From: Euleptes europaea
Lineage: Eukaryota > Chordata > Lepidosauria > Squamata > Sphaerodactylidae
Assembly: GCF_029931775.1 (NCBI RefSeq)
Contig: NC_079325.1
Coordinates: 22,053,461-22,117,460, forward strand
Length of the DNA stretch: 64,000 nucleotides
Reading direction: 5' to 3'
Under the pieces are notes generated by a model. It saw only the letters and a list, made by a program, of their open reading frames with translations. It made no database searches and was not told the origin of the DNA. The position numbers and the translations under genes were made by a program. Each line of letters starts with the position of its first letter. Position 1 is the stretch's first letter. Positions 46,191-59,700 of this stretch are shown here, piece by piece.

Positions 46191-47295
46191 ATGTACTCCC
46201 AAGTGGAAGCTTGTCAAGACTTCCTGCCGCCCTCCACCATCAACACCACCTTCTGTCATCTGTTGCTGATGCACCTGGCATGCTTCATCCCCACTGCCTG
46301 GAGCTCTGGAGGATCCCCAGTACTAGTGGAAGTGTGGCAAGCATTTTTGGTCTCACTTGCCTGATCTCACTCATACTTGTTGCTCACTGACTGTCCGGGC
46401 TGTGCCCCTCTGGCTTAGAGGCAGGGGTGTGTGTTAAGTTGCAATACCAGCTATGTCGAGTCTAGAACTGCACTAGATGTGGCTAGAAATTGGTGCTAGA
46501 ACTTCACATCACCTCTTTGGTTGGACACCCCTGGTATGAGAGAGCAGCGTTGGTTAGGGTGACGTCACATTTGAGTGAAATTACCTCTCTTTGTGTGTCT
46601 GTGTGTATGTGGGGGGCATATTTATAAACCTTTGTTCTGTAGCAGCACTTGGATATTCAAGCATTATGATTTTGTTTCTCTGTGGTGGGTTTCGTTTTGT
46701 TGGGCACCCTTCATTGCTGCTGCTTTGCCCAACAGGTGGAGCTACAGACCAAAGCAAGAGGCTCTCCGAATCCCATTTTTGTCTTACTGTCGTCAGTTCT
46801 GCTCTGCTGGCCCTTTCCAGGTGTGCCCCACAGCAGCAGGAAACATACGTAACATACTCCCCATTAGGAGAAACTGACAGTTGCGTGGAAAGCTGCAAAG
46901 TTGCTCTTGCTTTACACATACTCAAGCTGTGAACAGTTGACTCCTCCAGTTGTGAGCCTGTTGCCTGTGTGTTCATTACACTCCAAATCACTTCAGTACA
47001 CAAGGATAAGCGGGAGCGCCACTGTGGGCTTCCCTGGCTCTACTGAGATCTGCTGTTAGTGCAATGAACTGTGCAAGCAGCTGTTGCGCAAGGCAAGAAG
47101 TCCTGAGTTGTCCTGGAGGCTCCTGGTGTTAGCTCTGAGCAGATACATTTCCTGTAGCTGTAGCAAGAAGAGCACGTCTAGCTCTGAGATCGCGGGAGAG
47201 ACTCCGTGGTGTCAGGTACTGCAGTTATCCATGATTGAATGTGGCCAACTCTGACTTCCTTAGGAAGTCTGCTTGATGCAACACATTACCAAATG
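46191..47295 (+). other. DDHD2: Probable DDHD2 noncoding last exon / 3' UTR
   Basis: A strong acceptor (ctttcctgtttccttag) at 46190 pairs with the donor at 44724, giving a spliced 3' UTR. Mammalian DDHD2 has 18 exons as I recall, and this would be the eighteenth. No AATAAA was found before the Tc1 element; the first clear one downstream is gggaataaaa near 49228, so the end is undetermined. Confidence 0.5.
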
Positions 47296-47297
47296 TA

Positions 47298-48929
47298 CAG
47301 TGAGGAAAAAAAGTATTTGATCCCCTGCTGAATTTGCCCGTTTGCCCTCTGACGAAGTAATGACCAGTCCATAATTTTAATGGTAGGTCTATTGTAGCTG
47401 TGAGAGACAGAATAACAACAGGAAAACCCCCAGAAACCCAGAAGACAAAAGTCAGAGATTGATGTGCATTATAAATGAGTGAAATAAGTATTTGATCCCC
47501 TAGCCAGATTTGATCCCCTATCAACCAGCTAGATGTCAGGCTACCTGGTATCTTCACTGTATGTAACGAGCTGAGATTAGAAGCACCTGCTGTAAGGGAG
47601 AGGTTTTACCTGTAATCCCAGCTCGTTACAGTACCAGTACAAAAGACACCTGTCGACAGAAGCAATCAATCCATCAGATTCCAAACTAGCCACCATGACC
47701 AAGACCAAAGAGCTGTCCAAGGATGTCAGGGACAAGATTGTAGACCTGCACAAGGCTGGACTGGGCTACAAGACTATTGCCAAGCAGCTTGGTGAGAAGG
47801 TGACAACGGTACAATAATTCGCAAATGGAAGAAACACAAAATAACTGTCAACCTCCCTCAGTCTGGGGCTCCATGCAAGATCTCATCTCATGGAGTTGCA
47901 ATGATCATCAGAACGGTGATGAAGCAGCCCAGAACTACACAGGGGGAACTTGTCAATGATCTCAGGGCAGCTGGGACCATAGTCACCATGAAAACAGTTG
48001 GTAACACACTACGCCGTGAAAGACAGATCTTGCAGAGCCCGCAAGGTCCCCTTGCTCAAGACAGCACATGTACAGGCCCGTCTGCAGTTTGCCAATGCAC
48101 ATATGAATGACCCAGAGGAGAACTGGGTGAAAGTGTTGTGGTCAGATGAGACCAAAATCGAGCTCTTTGGCATCAACTCAACTCGCCGTGTTTGGAGGAG
48201 GAGGAATGCTGCCTACGACCCCAAGAACACCATCCCCACCGTCAAACATGGAGGGGGACATATTATGCTTTGGGGGTGTTTTTCTGCTAAGGGGACAGGA
48301 CACCTTCACCGCATCGAAGGGACGATGGACGGGACCATGTATCGTCAAATCTTGGGTGAGCACCTCCTTCCCTCAGCCAGGGCATTGAAAATGGGTCGAG
48401 GATGGGTATTCCAGCATGACAATGACCCAAAACACGGGGCCAAGGCAACAAAGGAGTGGCTCAAGAAGAAGCACATTAAGGCCCTGGAGTGGCCTAGCCA
48501 GTCTCCAGACCTTAATCCCATCTAAAATCTGTGGAGGGAGCTGAAGGTTTGAGTAGCTACACATCAGCCTCGAAATCTTACTGACTTGGAGAGGATCTGC
48601 AAAGAGGAGTGGGACAAAATACCTCCTGAGATGTGTGCAAACCTGGTGGCCACCTACAAGAAACGTCTGACCTCTGTAATTGCCAACAAGGGTTTTGCCA
48701 CCAAGTACTAAGTCATCTTTTGCAAAGGGATTATTTCACTTATTTCACTCATTATAATGCACTTCAATCTCTGACTTTTGTCTTCTGGGTTTCTGGGGTT
48801 TTTTCCTGTTGTAGCTGTGAGAGACAGAATAACAATAGACCTACCATTAAAATTATGGACTGGTCATTTCTTCGTCAGAGGGCAAACGGGCAAATTCAGC
48901 AGGGGATCAAATACTTTTCCCCCTCACTG
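47298..48929 (+). mobile_element. Tc1-type DNA transposon, near full length
   Basis: A 1632-bp element with TA on each side and inverted termini cagtgaggaaaaaaagtatt and aatacttttccccctcactg. The inverted repeats are about 200 bp long with internal repeats of gtatttgatcccct. It encodes one Tc1 transposase in the plus direction. From memory it closely resembles a Tc1 family abundant in teleost fish. It sits between the convergent DDHD2 and PLPP5 genes, possibly in the DDHD2 3' UTR. Confidence 0.92.
47695..48711 (+). pseudogene. Tc1 transposase, DD34E, inactivated
   Basis: Starts [20 protein letters not shown] (helix-turn-helix paired-like DNA-binding domain) with KTIAKQLG. A short deletion near 47812 shifts frame, and a second shift near 48000-48050 restores it. 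The catalytic domain carries [13 protein letters not shown] (first Asp at 48145), [11 protein letters not shown] and [10 protein letters not shown] (second Asp at 48418). After 34 residues SPDLNPI is followed by TAA at 48523-48525, where the family has the catalytic Glu. A further in-frame TGA lies at 48550. The frame ends at 48709-48711. It cannot make active enzyme. Confidence 0.9.
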
Positions 48930-48931
48930 TA

Positions 48932-50068
48932 ATTCCAGTTGCGTGAAGGAGCCCTAGGAAGCAGCAAGGAGCAACGCGCCCAGTCTGTGCTTACTTCCAG
49001 AGGTCAGTTTCCTCTTGGAGGAGCCCATTAGAAGACAGTCCACATAACGAGGATGATAATGAAGAAGGCAGACCGAGTGGCTCCTCTTTCCTGTAGTGGG
49101 ATGTGCAGCAAAGCCCGAACATGCTACTGAAATTGGACTGGGCTTTTACAGTGAATGTCAGTCAGGTATAGGCTGTGATTGCCCACAGCTTCTTCATCTG
49201 CTCACACTGGTAGCTGTGGATTAGGGAATAAAACCGGGGACTGCACTATGCTTGCACAACTCCTTCATGCACACTTGAACTACATCATGGCCACAACTGT
49301 GTGGCTAACAAGAAGTGTTCCTGGTTTCCCAGGCATTTGTTCACATTTCAGAAAACCTTAACAAGAGCAGTAGCCAGCACTGTGTTCCTTCATGGACTTG
49401 GGGGGGTGGGAGAAGGGGATGATTATTCTATATATTCTTTGTGTACTCTGTATCAAAACATCCTTTCCCTAGGGATTATTCTCCCTACATGTTTGCACTA
49501 TTGTCATTGCCTCACTCACTACCTTGTCCACTAGTGCTTCAATTGCGACTGAGCAACACCATTTGGTGTAGCCAAGTTCTGGGTTACAACTTTGGCAAAG
49601 GGGCGGGGTTGGATATAGGAAAGAATCCAGCCTTGGCCAGTCAAGTTACAGAAACAGCTGTTGAAATTTATGCACTTTGTAAAATGTGTCTATTTAAAAA
49701 GTTATTTAACCTCTTTTTCAGTAAATACACGGCTTTGGCGTATTTCTTGTCTTCTGCAAGGAGAATGCTAAAGTGTATTAACAGTGCAAGGATTTCTCCC
49801 CCCCCCCCAATACACAAAGAGGAAGTAGAGACTGAAGAAAAGCAGTCAAGGATGCTTTTAGAACAACCTGAGAGCATCTTCAAGTGTTTTATAGTTGACT
49901 GCTGAGCTAAGCTAAAACAGAAGCCCAGTGACCAAAGATCTTGCTTCCCAGCAGTTGGCTGTATACATTATGGCAGAAATATATTTTTAGTAATTCTCAA
50001 GTCACAGCCAGACACACGTGATCTGCCCTCCATTGTTTACTGTAACGGATGAGACACGGCTCTGAAGC
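48932..50068. other. Intergenic between DDHD2 and PLPP5
   Basis: Holds a possible DDHD2 poly(A) hexamer near 49228. No coding exon. The frame 49441-49905 has no recognised domain. Confidence 0.4.
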
Positions 50069-50353
50069 TAGCCAGCGTGGTGTAGTGATTAAGAGTGGTG
50101 GACTCTGATCTGGAGAACCGAGTTTGATTCCCCACTCCTCCACATGAGTGGCGGAGGCTAATTTGGTGAACCAGGTTGGTTTCCCCACTCCTACACGTGA
50201 AGTCAGCTAGGTGGCCTCGGGCTAGTCACACTCTCTCAGCCCCACCCACCTCACAGGGTGTCTGTTGTGGGGAAGGGAAGGTGTTTGTAAGCTGGTTTGA
50301 TTCTCCCTTAAGTGGTAGAGAAAGTCGGCATGTAAAAACCAACTCTTCTTCTT
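50069..50353 (+). repeat. Sauria-type SINE with Bov-B-like tail
   Basis: Head tagccagcgtggtgtagtga to tail gtcggcatgtaaaaaccaac plus tcttctt; full length. Confidence 0.85.
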
Positions 50354-51259
50354 AAACTACTACCAGTACTCCACACTGCCCATTTTGTGTTTTTCAAAGT
50401 ACCTAAACGTGTTGCTGTTTCAAATCACAGAAACCAGCTTCCTTTTGGAACGGCTACAGGCAAGTTGTTTGCTGTGTCAACCCCATTCAGTTGTTGCAAG
50501 AAACAGTGAGGTGTTAATTACAGATAAGTTAACCATCTTTCTGTTTGTGTGTGTGGGCGCCTCCACCCAAGGATCCATATTTCTTCTTTGCACTTTGTGT
50601 TTGCTGCCACCGACGTAATACTGGTGTAACCACAACAATCATAATTATGATAGATAGCATGAAACGGCTTTCGGAGTGGTTCTGCTGAGCTGTGTTTACA
50701 TTACAGAACTAATAGGGCACAGATTGGTGCCAGCAAGGTCTTGCTGTCATGCAAGGGCAGTGCTGCGTTGAGTAATAGTCAACTTCAGAACTTTGGGCAG
50801 TCACAAGAACATTAAATGTTGTAACATCTGATGAAAGGTAACCCTGGAGGCCAAAGAGTAGCCAAGCTTGCAGTGAAACTTACACAGGGCATGCTTGCTT
50901 CATGCTTACACAGCAGTTGTTCCAGAAATCAAACTAGCTTGAAAAGTGTACAAATTTGGGTGAACACAGTGCAAGCAGCATCCTTCATGCTGCAACTGGT
51001 TAGTTGTAGATTAAGAATAGCCCAGTCTCATGCGTGTATCACTGAGAAGTCAATAGGTTTTGCTCCTAAATAAGCAGACGTTGTCTTCCGTAACAATATA
51101 AAGTCACTATTCATGGAGGCAGTATCTGTTGCTGCCTTGAATCGGCACAGATCTGAAATTCAGTAGCCCTGAGCAAGACCTTACACCTGTTCAGCACAGG
51201 CCAATATAATTTTTGCTAAACGCTGATTCAAGGATCACACCAGTGACTCGACTCCAGTT

Positions 51260-53554
51260 CTTTAAATTACTGGCATTTTTTATTGGACACTTTAAAAATA
51301 CCAACCACCATGAGACTTGAGTGATCTGATTTGGTCTCTAAAAACATACAAAATATTTAAAAGGCAAACTGAATATTGTAATTCTTACATCGCCAGCTAC
51401 ACTTCTTCCCTCTGCAAATGTTTAGGTCAGCCTTATTTTAACAGGAGGTGCAAACGAGCAAGTTTCCAAGTGTTCTAACATTTGAGATGACAGCTACAGC
51501 CTGCAAAAGCAGAATGGAACATCCCTAGCCAGAGGCAGCATACCTATGATTTCTACAGTGGGGAGAGAAGAGGAGATAACTGCCATCCTCTTGGCCAGCT
51601 TTGGGTGTCCCAGGGTTGTCTGGGGCACCTCAGCTGGAACCACACAGTAATTTTGTTTGTTCTCTTAAGGTAATATAGTTCCAGCTTTCAGCCTTCCATG
51701 ACCAACTCTGTGAAATAATATCATGCTAGGCTTCATCCTGCATGCTACTTCTCTGAATAAAATGCTCTCTTCCCCTTTCATACGGTCACTAATAGAAGCA
51801 CATCAGGAGAACCAGATGTGTGTCTGTACAGCAAAACCGGCTAGCGCTGATAACAGAGTTGTTTGTGTTAATTCACACGCACTGCATTAAACTGCATGAC
51901 ATTTCTGGGTATTCTCATTTAGGCCATATTCACAAGCCACCCAGAGACAACATCCTGACACAAAACAATTTGAATTCCTCATAGCCAGACAGCAGCCAAA
52001 TGGCACAGGACCCAGTTTGAATTGGGACCACGATATGGGACTGAAGGGGCTTCAGCCTCCCCCCATGCTGTTTCTCTGAGCCAGGGTGGGATTTTTGCCT
52101 TGCTGCAGGGCTGCACATGCACGATTTAGGTTATGCCCTAGGATGAGAAAAGGACAGGTATCTTATTGTGACTATTTTATTTACCTCCTACGGCTTAAAA
52201 GCAGGGAAGGACATTTCCAGGGTGTTTTTTTTTTTGGGGGGGGGTGGAGGAATCCAGAAAACCACCATTATGACCCTGATCCATACTGCCCCCCCGCTCC
52301 CAGGTGGCCCAATTTTTCAACTACAAATACATATTTGGGATTCCTGTCAGGGACCCCCTGCATCTTGTGAGGTTTTGGCCCTCAAATTCTATCCCTGGCA
52401 ATTTTTCAGGATCAGAATGATAAAAAATATATTTTAAAGTACATATAGCCTGCTTATCCCCAAAGGGCTCAAGGAAATATAAACCTGCTGCCTTGTTTTG
52501 TTGCTATAAAGGTCAATGTACCAGCCTGTACACGATTCAATAGTCATGTCTTCTGTCCTGGAAGAACTGGAGCTAGATTTTCTCTATGCCAAAAAGATGC
52601 AAGATCTACATTCAAAAGGAATGGACCAGATTGTGTGTACCAAGACACAAATTTTCAGCGCATGGATTCTTTCAGGGTACATATCAGGGATTAAATAGAA
52701 AGAGGGAAAGGAGTTAACGATGATATGCAGTGAGGGCTGGGAACGGTCAGTCACACCCCAAAACTAGGAACACACCGTCTCCAGGCCATGGAAAGACTTA
52801 GGCACCCTCGCTTCTCCACCATCAACAGCTACTGACTCCAAGCTCTACTTCAAAAAGACTACAGTACCATCTTCCAAAACAGAAGCTAAAATGGTCAAGA
52901 TCCCAACTCTGACATCAAGATATGCACAGGCGGCTGGTGCAACATGCAACGAATAACCTGGTCACTCAGTGCAGAACCTTCTTCTGGAGGCTGCCAAGGG
53001 AATACAGACGCCTGAAAGCCAGACCTAAATCCTACATGACCTCTGTGAGTTACAAAGAGTTAGGGAGCATGAAAAAGGCAAGGGCCAACTGAGTTGACAG
53101 AAAACAAAGGTAATCTGCCTTACATGCTAAAGCCATGCCACGTGCATGACACAATGCATGGTGATCTAGCATGCACCCAGGTTTGCTTGAGTTAACCAGA
53201 GCTGCTCTACAGCTATTGCCTGCCTTGCAGCAAGGGGTTGGACTGGATTGTTCCTAGATCCCACTGCCGCTCCAAAATTGTACGGTAAGCACTTCTTGCA
53301 GCAGGCCTTAGAGTGGACCAGGGCTGATCCTTTGCAAGGGGCCGCTGCCAGGGATGAGAGGATGGCTCGCCTCCATTGCAGTGCACACCAACTACAATAC
53401 TCCCTTCTCTGCCAGCAGACTCACGAAAAAGGGAAGAGGTGCATGCCCACATGCTCAGTGAGGCTGCTGATCCTTTAAAGTGAGATCATTCTCCCCCCCC
53501 CCCGCATAGGGTCCGGTGGAGGGTTGTGCCCCCCTTTCCCCACCAGGGCATCTT
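51260..53554 (-). other. PLPP5: PLPP5 3' UTR region (extent uncertain)
   Basis: Downstream of the PLPP5 stop on the minus strand, candidate AATAAA signals are at 52176-52181 and 51279-51284 (tttatt on the plus strand). No repeat of the window's families was clearly seen in between. Frames near 52100-52440 come from a T/G tract and AT-rich sequence. Confidence 0.35.
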
Positions 53555-53724
53555 TTATACATCAAGGTTGAAACCAGAGAGGGTTAGCTTTTGCCTCTCG
53601 GGAGCAGAGAGTCTGGACTTGTGTTGCAGGGGCTGATGGCAGTCGGGGTCCGTCAGAGGAGGATAGTGCTGTCTGTAGCACAGGTACGCAAACACTGAAC
53701 CCATGGCTGAGCCAACCACGACAT
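53555..53724 (-). CDS. PLPP5: PLPP5 exon 7 (last, stop 53555-53557)
   Basis: 170 bases after acceptor ctccaag. Completes the C3 motif Asp and encodes [37 protein letters not shown] and a divergent tail ending FNLDV. Confidence 0.95.
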
Positions 53725-56700
53725 CTTGGAGGGGAACAGAAAAAATTGAGAATGCAAAGGTCATTTCAATGAGCGCTGCCTAGCAACAGCACATCTAATT
53801 AAAAACCAGACATACACTCCATCTCATGAGCTGTGCATCTGCTTGGGCCATTCTGGTTTTGAGCCTACTTCCTTCATCAGCAAATCCAATTAAAAAGGAA
53901 GAGAATGTCCTGTCCAATATAAGACACTTATCAACTAAGATCAGTGGCCCATCAAGCTCAATACAGCAGCTCTTCGCGATACCAGGAAGAAGAGTTTGCC
54001 GGCCATGCTATCAGATATTCTTTTGTAGCTGATGCTGGGGACTGAACCTGGGATCTTTGACTTGCAAAACTCACGCCCGACCGCAGTTATCATTGGCTGC
54101 AACAGTGCAGATAAGTCAGCTTTAAATCAGACGTGCAATGCACTGGGACATCAGCCTTTGCATGCTGGGTGTTTTCCCCCCAGTAAATATGCAAGTTGCA
54201 CAACAGTCAGAACTTATCATTGTGTTAGTGTTTGCATTGCATCAGGAGAGTGCCAGGTTGCACCACTGTGGTTTCTTTGGAAGGAGTGCAGTCTGTTGCA
54301 GCCCTTCCTTTGGCTTTTACTCTGCCAGAGGTCATATAAGGCTAGCTGTTCCTTCTCTGTGACGAGACCTTTCCCTGCCACCTGTTTGCAGGCAGATTTA
54401 CAGACATGGTTCTGAGAGCACCTTTCCCCTCTTTGAGCACCCCTGGGCACTTGGAGATCTTCCCCCTCCTTTGTGCCTGGAGTTTCACACATCTTGGCAC
54501 TGGCATCCATATTAAAAGAGCGACCCAGCCCTCCTGCCACCCTATACTCCCATAATCAACAAACAGCGCTTAATGGGTTGGAGCCAAACTAATTTTTTCG
54601 CCAGCAGAATGAAACTTTCCTGCTTCTCTTTGTATCCCATTGATTTCCATGAAAGGCTGTTCCTGGGGGGCGGGACCCTCAGGGGGGTCTGCAGAGGGAA
54701 GAACGAATCAGTGGAAATTGCCAATTCAGTCTGGATCCAACATAAGTTTTTTTTGTGCCGTCAAGTCACATCTGTCTAATGGCAACCCCTGGTGGGATTT
54801 TCAAGGCAAGAGATGTAACAACCCTGCCTCTGTGTCACAACCCTGGTATTCCTTGGAGGTCTTCCCTCCAAATACTAACCAGGACCAACCCTGCTTAGCT
54901 TCTGAGATCGGGTTAGGCTGGGGCTATCCAGGTTAAGGCCTAAGTTCTACAACTCTTACCGAATAATCACTGCATTAGAAAAGCAGAAACCTCTCTCTGC
55001 CCAACACAAACTCCTGCCTGACTTTAGCAAACTGTTTTCGTCTGCGTGCTACAGCAACCCACAAACAGTGCTGCACATGCAACAGGAGTTTATCTGGCCC
55101 CCATCACCATAACTGTACGGAGAGTTCTAAGCATGCCTAGAAGAGGAGAAGCCGATATCAAGGCTAAAGAGGAAGCCAGGATCAATTGCTGACCAGCTTC
55201 AGTGTGGTCAGAAGAGCATTCGGGTTGCTCATTCATCTGCTCAGAGCCATTGTGTGAACTCAGGGAAACATTTCCCATTTCTCCAAAAACGCAACCAGAG
55301 ACCATCTGGTCCCAAGAACCCTTGCGAGGGAGCTTAATTCCCCCTACCACCCAGCATAATACAATTCACCTTCCCTGACTTAGAGGCAGGACTACTGTAC
55401 TTAGCGAATGCAACCCACTGTCACTCTAGTTCCATCAGTATCCTCAAAAGTGCCTAAAGGCTTACCTTGCCAGTGATGCTTGTAATCACAGGTACGGGAC
55501 AAAGCGATGAGCATCGCCACAAAGAGCGGTGCTAAGAAGGCACAAAGGCGCCAGGACTGCCCACGCCCACCGGGCGCAAAGCAGTGGAGCTTCCCCGCCA
55601 CGTAGAAGGAGCCAAAGGCAAGACCAGCAAAAGCAACTGCAAGAAAGGTGGCGGATCAGTGTGAGACCCCAATGATGCCCAGCCTTCTTCAGCCCCCTCC
55701 CCTTTAGTAACAGGAGCCTTTAAGCTTTGGGAAGGGGTGCTCCCCAGCTGCGCAGTTTCTACAGCAGGCGGGCCTTGGGTTATGGAGATAGTGGCAATAC
55801 TGGAAGTGTTTTCTCGGGGCGGCTTCCTATTTGACAGGAGCTGGGCAATCGCTGCATTCTCAGAGCTAACCCCGCATCATTTGAACAACAGACTCCTCTG
55901 GAGCAGACAGATCGTGTGGGAGGTTCCCACAACCGCATCCAAGACATTAGTCTGACCCTCAAACCTTTACACCACACTGGCTCTCAAGGGAGGTTAACGT
56001 CCCGCATGATTCTGTTATTCGAGTGTTATTAGGAACTTTGAAGAAACAGAAATCACTTTGCACCAGCAACATGTGAATCTCCCCCCCAACCCCGAGATCA
56101 CCGCAAAAGGTATCAAACCTTTAATATCCCAATTTTCACAATATTTTAGGGGTGCACCTGCAGGAGAATTTCTTTCTACTTTGCTTCAGAGCTAAAACCA
56201 AAGTTTAGGAGACACTCCTTAGAATGTTTAGGTTTGGCTCCTATGAACAAATTCCACGTACGCTGGACTGTCCCTGCTGTGGTGTGTGCTTCCTCTTGTG
56301 CTGGGTCTTCCATTTGCACAAGATTTTTCACACAAGGTTTTCAGAGATCCCTGTGCAAACAGTGCCCACAGAACTGGTTCATAGGATCCAAGTGCCCACA
56401 TAACTGGTTTATTGATGGGCACAGGAAAAGCCTGAGCTGATGTTGCACACTGGGTCATGCAGAGAGGCCTTCTGGTTGGCTTTTCCCCACAGTGTATGGC
56501 TTGGTTCACCTGGGAAAACCACCTAAAGCTATCTGCTCTACAGACATGTCTTTCCCAATGAGACTGCCTTCGCCCTGTTGTCTGGAGCGCATAAGCTTGT
56601 CAATCAAGAGCTGGCGGACTGATGGTTCAGTTCCACTGATAGCTTTTTAGCACATGCCATCTGAACGATTTAATGGTCCTGGCTATCGAGGACGAACTGA

Positions 56701-59700
56701 ACAGGAGCCTCCGATTCCATCTGCTGCAGATGGCACAGTTAAAGCGATTTAGACAGAACCAAGAAACACACTCCAGATCTAGGAACAAGCTGATCGTTAT
56801 CAAATCTGATTGGCGCTTCCTGTTCCTGCCTGCAACACATCCAAGACGACAGGCAAACTTACACGAAGAATGCCCACTGGGGAAGCTCTTGCGCCCTTCC
56901 GTCACTACTTGTGAGTCACCTGTGCACAACAGCTGAGCGGTTGCCCGTCCGTCGGGAAAGCAGCGAAAGAAGAAATCGGGCCGAGGCCTGCAGTGAGGAA
57001 AGGAAGCAAAAGGATCTGCGGTGCTATCAAGAGCCTAAAAGAGGAATCAGCCACCGTATGATGCTTCTTTCAGGCTCCAAGAAAGCCACTGTCCTTGCTA
57101 CAACCAAGTCCAGGGGTCTCTTAAGAACATGCAAGTCTCAGCCCTTGCAGGACTGAATGTCAAATTAGACCTCTTAATTCAGCCAGATGCTGCCAGGGCC
57201 GAGACTGGATCCTCCCGGCACTGTTAAACCACTAATATAAGCTACACAGTAGTACAATTCAGATTGGGACCATGTAGGGTGCCCCCCAATCAAAACTATA
57301 ATCACTGTGCTGTAATTAGCTCTTACAGGAAACAAGATGGTCTTCCCATCTATTCCTCCCCCCTTTGGGGACAATGCATGTGAATATGTGTGTGTGTGGG
57401 GCGGGGGGATGAGTAGTTTCAATTGGCATAACCATATAGGGGGAAGTACTGAACTCCCCCTCGCCTTGCATATCCCCGATCCTCCATGTGGCTGATTTTA
57501 GCATTCTAAAAACGGTGGGAGGATCCGGTTATGAATCTTCCAATGTCTTAATTAGTCTGACCTCCATGATCACTCTGCAAAAAGGGGCACCTTGACAGAA
57601 TGCCCCGGGTGCTGGTTTTTCAGAAGAGGCTGAGAGTGGGAAGAACAGAAAGGCGCAGCGGAATGCCCTGACTGCATGGCGTTGTGCAGGGGTTGGGGTA
57701 GAGGCCTCGGCCAGGCTTGCTGCCCAAGAACCTTGAGGGTTGATGCTGGAGACTGAACTTGGCACCTTTGGCATGCCCACCACAGTGTCACATGCTGTGG
57801 CAGGGTAGATCCGTTAGCTTGAAACCGGATCAAAATCAGGGGTCAAGGAAAGCCAGCAGGCTTTCCCAAAGATCTGGCCCGTCACCAACCTCTTGGCACT
57901 GGGCCATCAAAATGTGGATGGGAAGGGCCCAGGAGAAGTAGCGGCACTGCGACATTCCAGGGGAGCTCTCACCTGCCTACGACCAGCTTCACAGCATTGG
58001 TGAAGACGCCATTCAGCATAAGAGCCAAGCTGGCCCCTGGAAAAAGAAGAGGATGTGACATCAACAGCAGTTATCAGTTCAGTTCTGATCCCTGTAAAAC
58101 TGAGCATAGGCTATGATTCAGCAAGATGAGAGGGGGAAGGAACTTGTCTCTGCTGGGGTCAAGATTTGCCCAAGGTCCACCCAGAGAGCTTCCATGGCAG
58201 AGTGGGGATTCGAACCTGGGTCTCCCAGATCCTAGTCTGACCTTCTAGCTATTACACAGCACTTGTTTTCCTGTCCAGCAGCAGTCTTGGACGATGTCAT
58301 CAGGAAAGGACAGCTTTGTCTGAGAGATGGTCGTGTAATAAGGCATGTGGAAAAGCCACACTTATCGCAGTTTTGACCCTGCCCAGCTCAACGCTCCCTC
58401 GCATCTGCTATCACCACCAATCATGCTTACCTAGACATGCTTCCCGCGTATCATCTTGGTCAGAATTCATGAAGAATTTGGCCAGAAGAATCAAGACCAA
58501 GGGAGACAAAAAGGAAATGAACTGGAATAGGTTAAAAGAGACAGAATTAGTCAGCGACCCTGTGAGAAAAGCAAAGCAAACAGAAGCTACACAGGGCAAA
58601 AACTGCGATATTTCCCCAGGCATCCTGGCAATCATTTTCTAATGCTGTGCCTTCATTTTAACATTGAAAGAGTCCTGTTAACTGCCTTGTTCCAGAGTGT
58701 TTTATGACAGGGGGGCTGTTTGCTTTATAGCCTGCTTTTCTAAAAATAAACAAAACTTGTTGCTTGTAGCACAGTGACTGAGGAACAGGATATGATCCCC
58801 AGGTCCCAAGTTCAAATTTCACCATAAGCTCCCTAAATGGCTTTAGGCAAGCCTCAGGCTCAACGCCCCCCATATGAAAATAACAATCCCAGCCTACCTT
58901 ACAGGGCCGTTATAAGGATTGTATCAAATAAATGTATGTAATGTAGACCGAAAGCACGACATAATTGCTATTTTGTACCCCTTTTTCTCCAGGCCTGCTC
59001 CCAATTGACACTCAGTGGCTTTCAACATTCTGTCTTTTCTAGGGCATAGTCCATCCTCATCAGGCTGGTTTTTAAGCTCCCTCCCCTGATAATCCTTTTT
59101 TGCATACCTGCAGAGGATCTCCTGGGTGTGCAAAAACCCCTACCCTATATGGTTGAGTATCCACACAGAGGCCAGCGAGTTTACATACAGTATTCAGTAC
59201 TCTCAGGTATTTCAGCTTCCCCTCCTTTTATCATGGAGAAGACCTTGTAGGATATTTAGTCCAGCTCTTACAAAAAAAAGGGAGAAGTTCCTCCATTTAA
59301 ACTCCATCTGGAGAGGGTCTTCTTGTAAGAAAACAGAGCTCAGTACTAGAACATGTTTTCTTTTTAAAGATTACCAGCCAATACTGGTTGTCTAATGCAT
59401 TTACCACAATCAAAAAGCACCCACTCCGTGCCCTAACACTGACTGGTCTTGATCCGAGAAACAAAGAATGCGGACCACAAACAATCTGCCCTTCTTTATC
59501 AAGATACAGCGCTACCAACCCCCTTCCGATCTTTTCATCGGCAACGCTGCAGACATTATCTTATGAACGCATGCCACATCATATAGCCCACACAGGATAC
59601 AGATTAGAAGCAGCGCCCACTAGAAACAAACATATACTTCAGGCACAGCCGATGCTGCGCAAAATGGTTGGAATGAAGACCCACTTACAAACATTGGCTT

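Noticed and set aside
49441-49905. A 154-codon frame downstream of the Tc1 element
   Set aside because: No domain, no splice or promoter context, and composition like the surrounding noncoding DNA.
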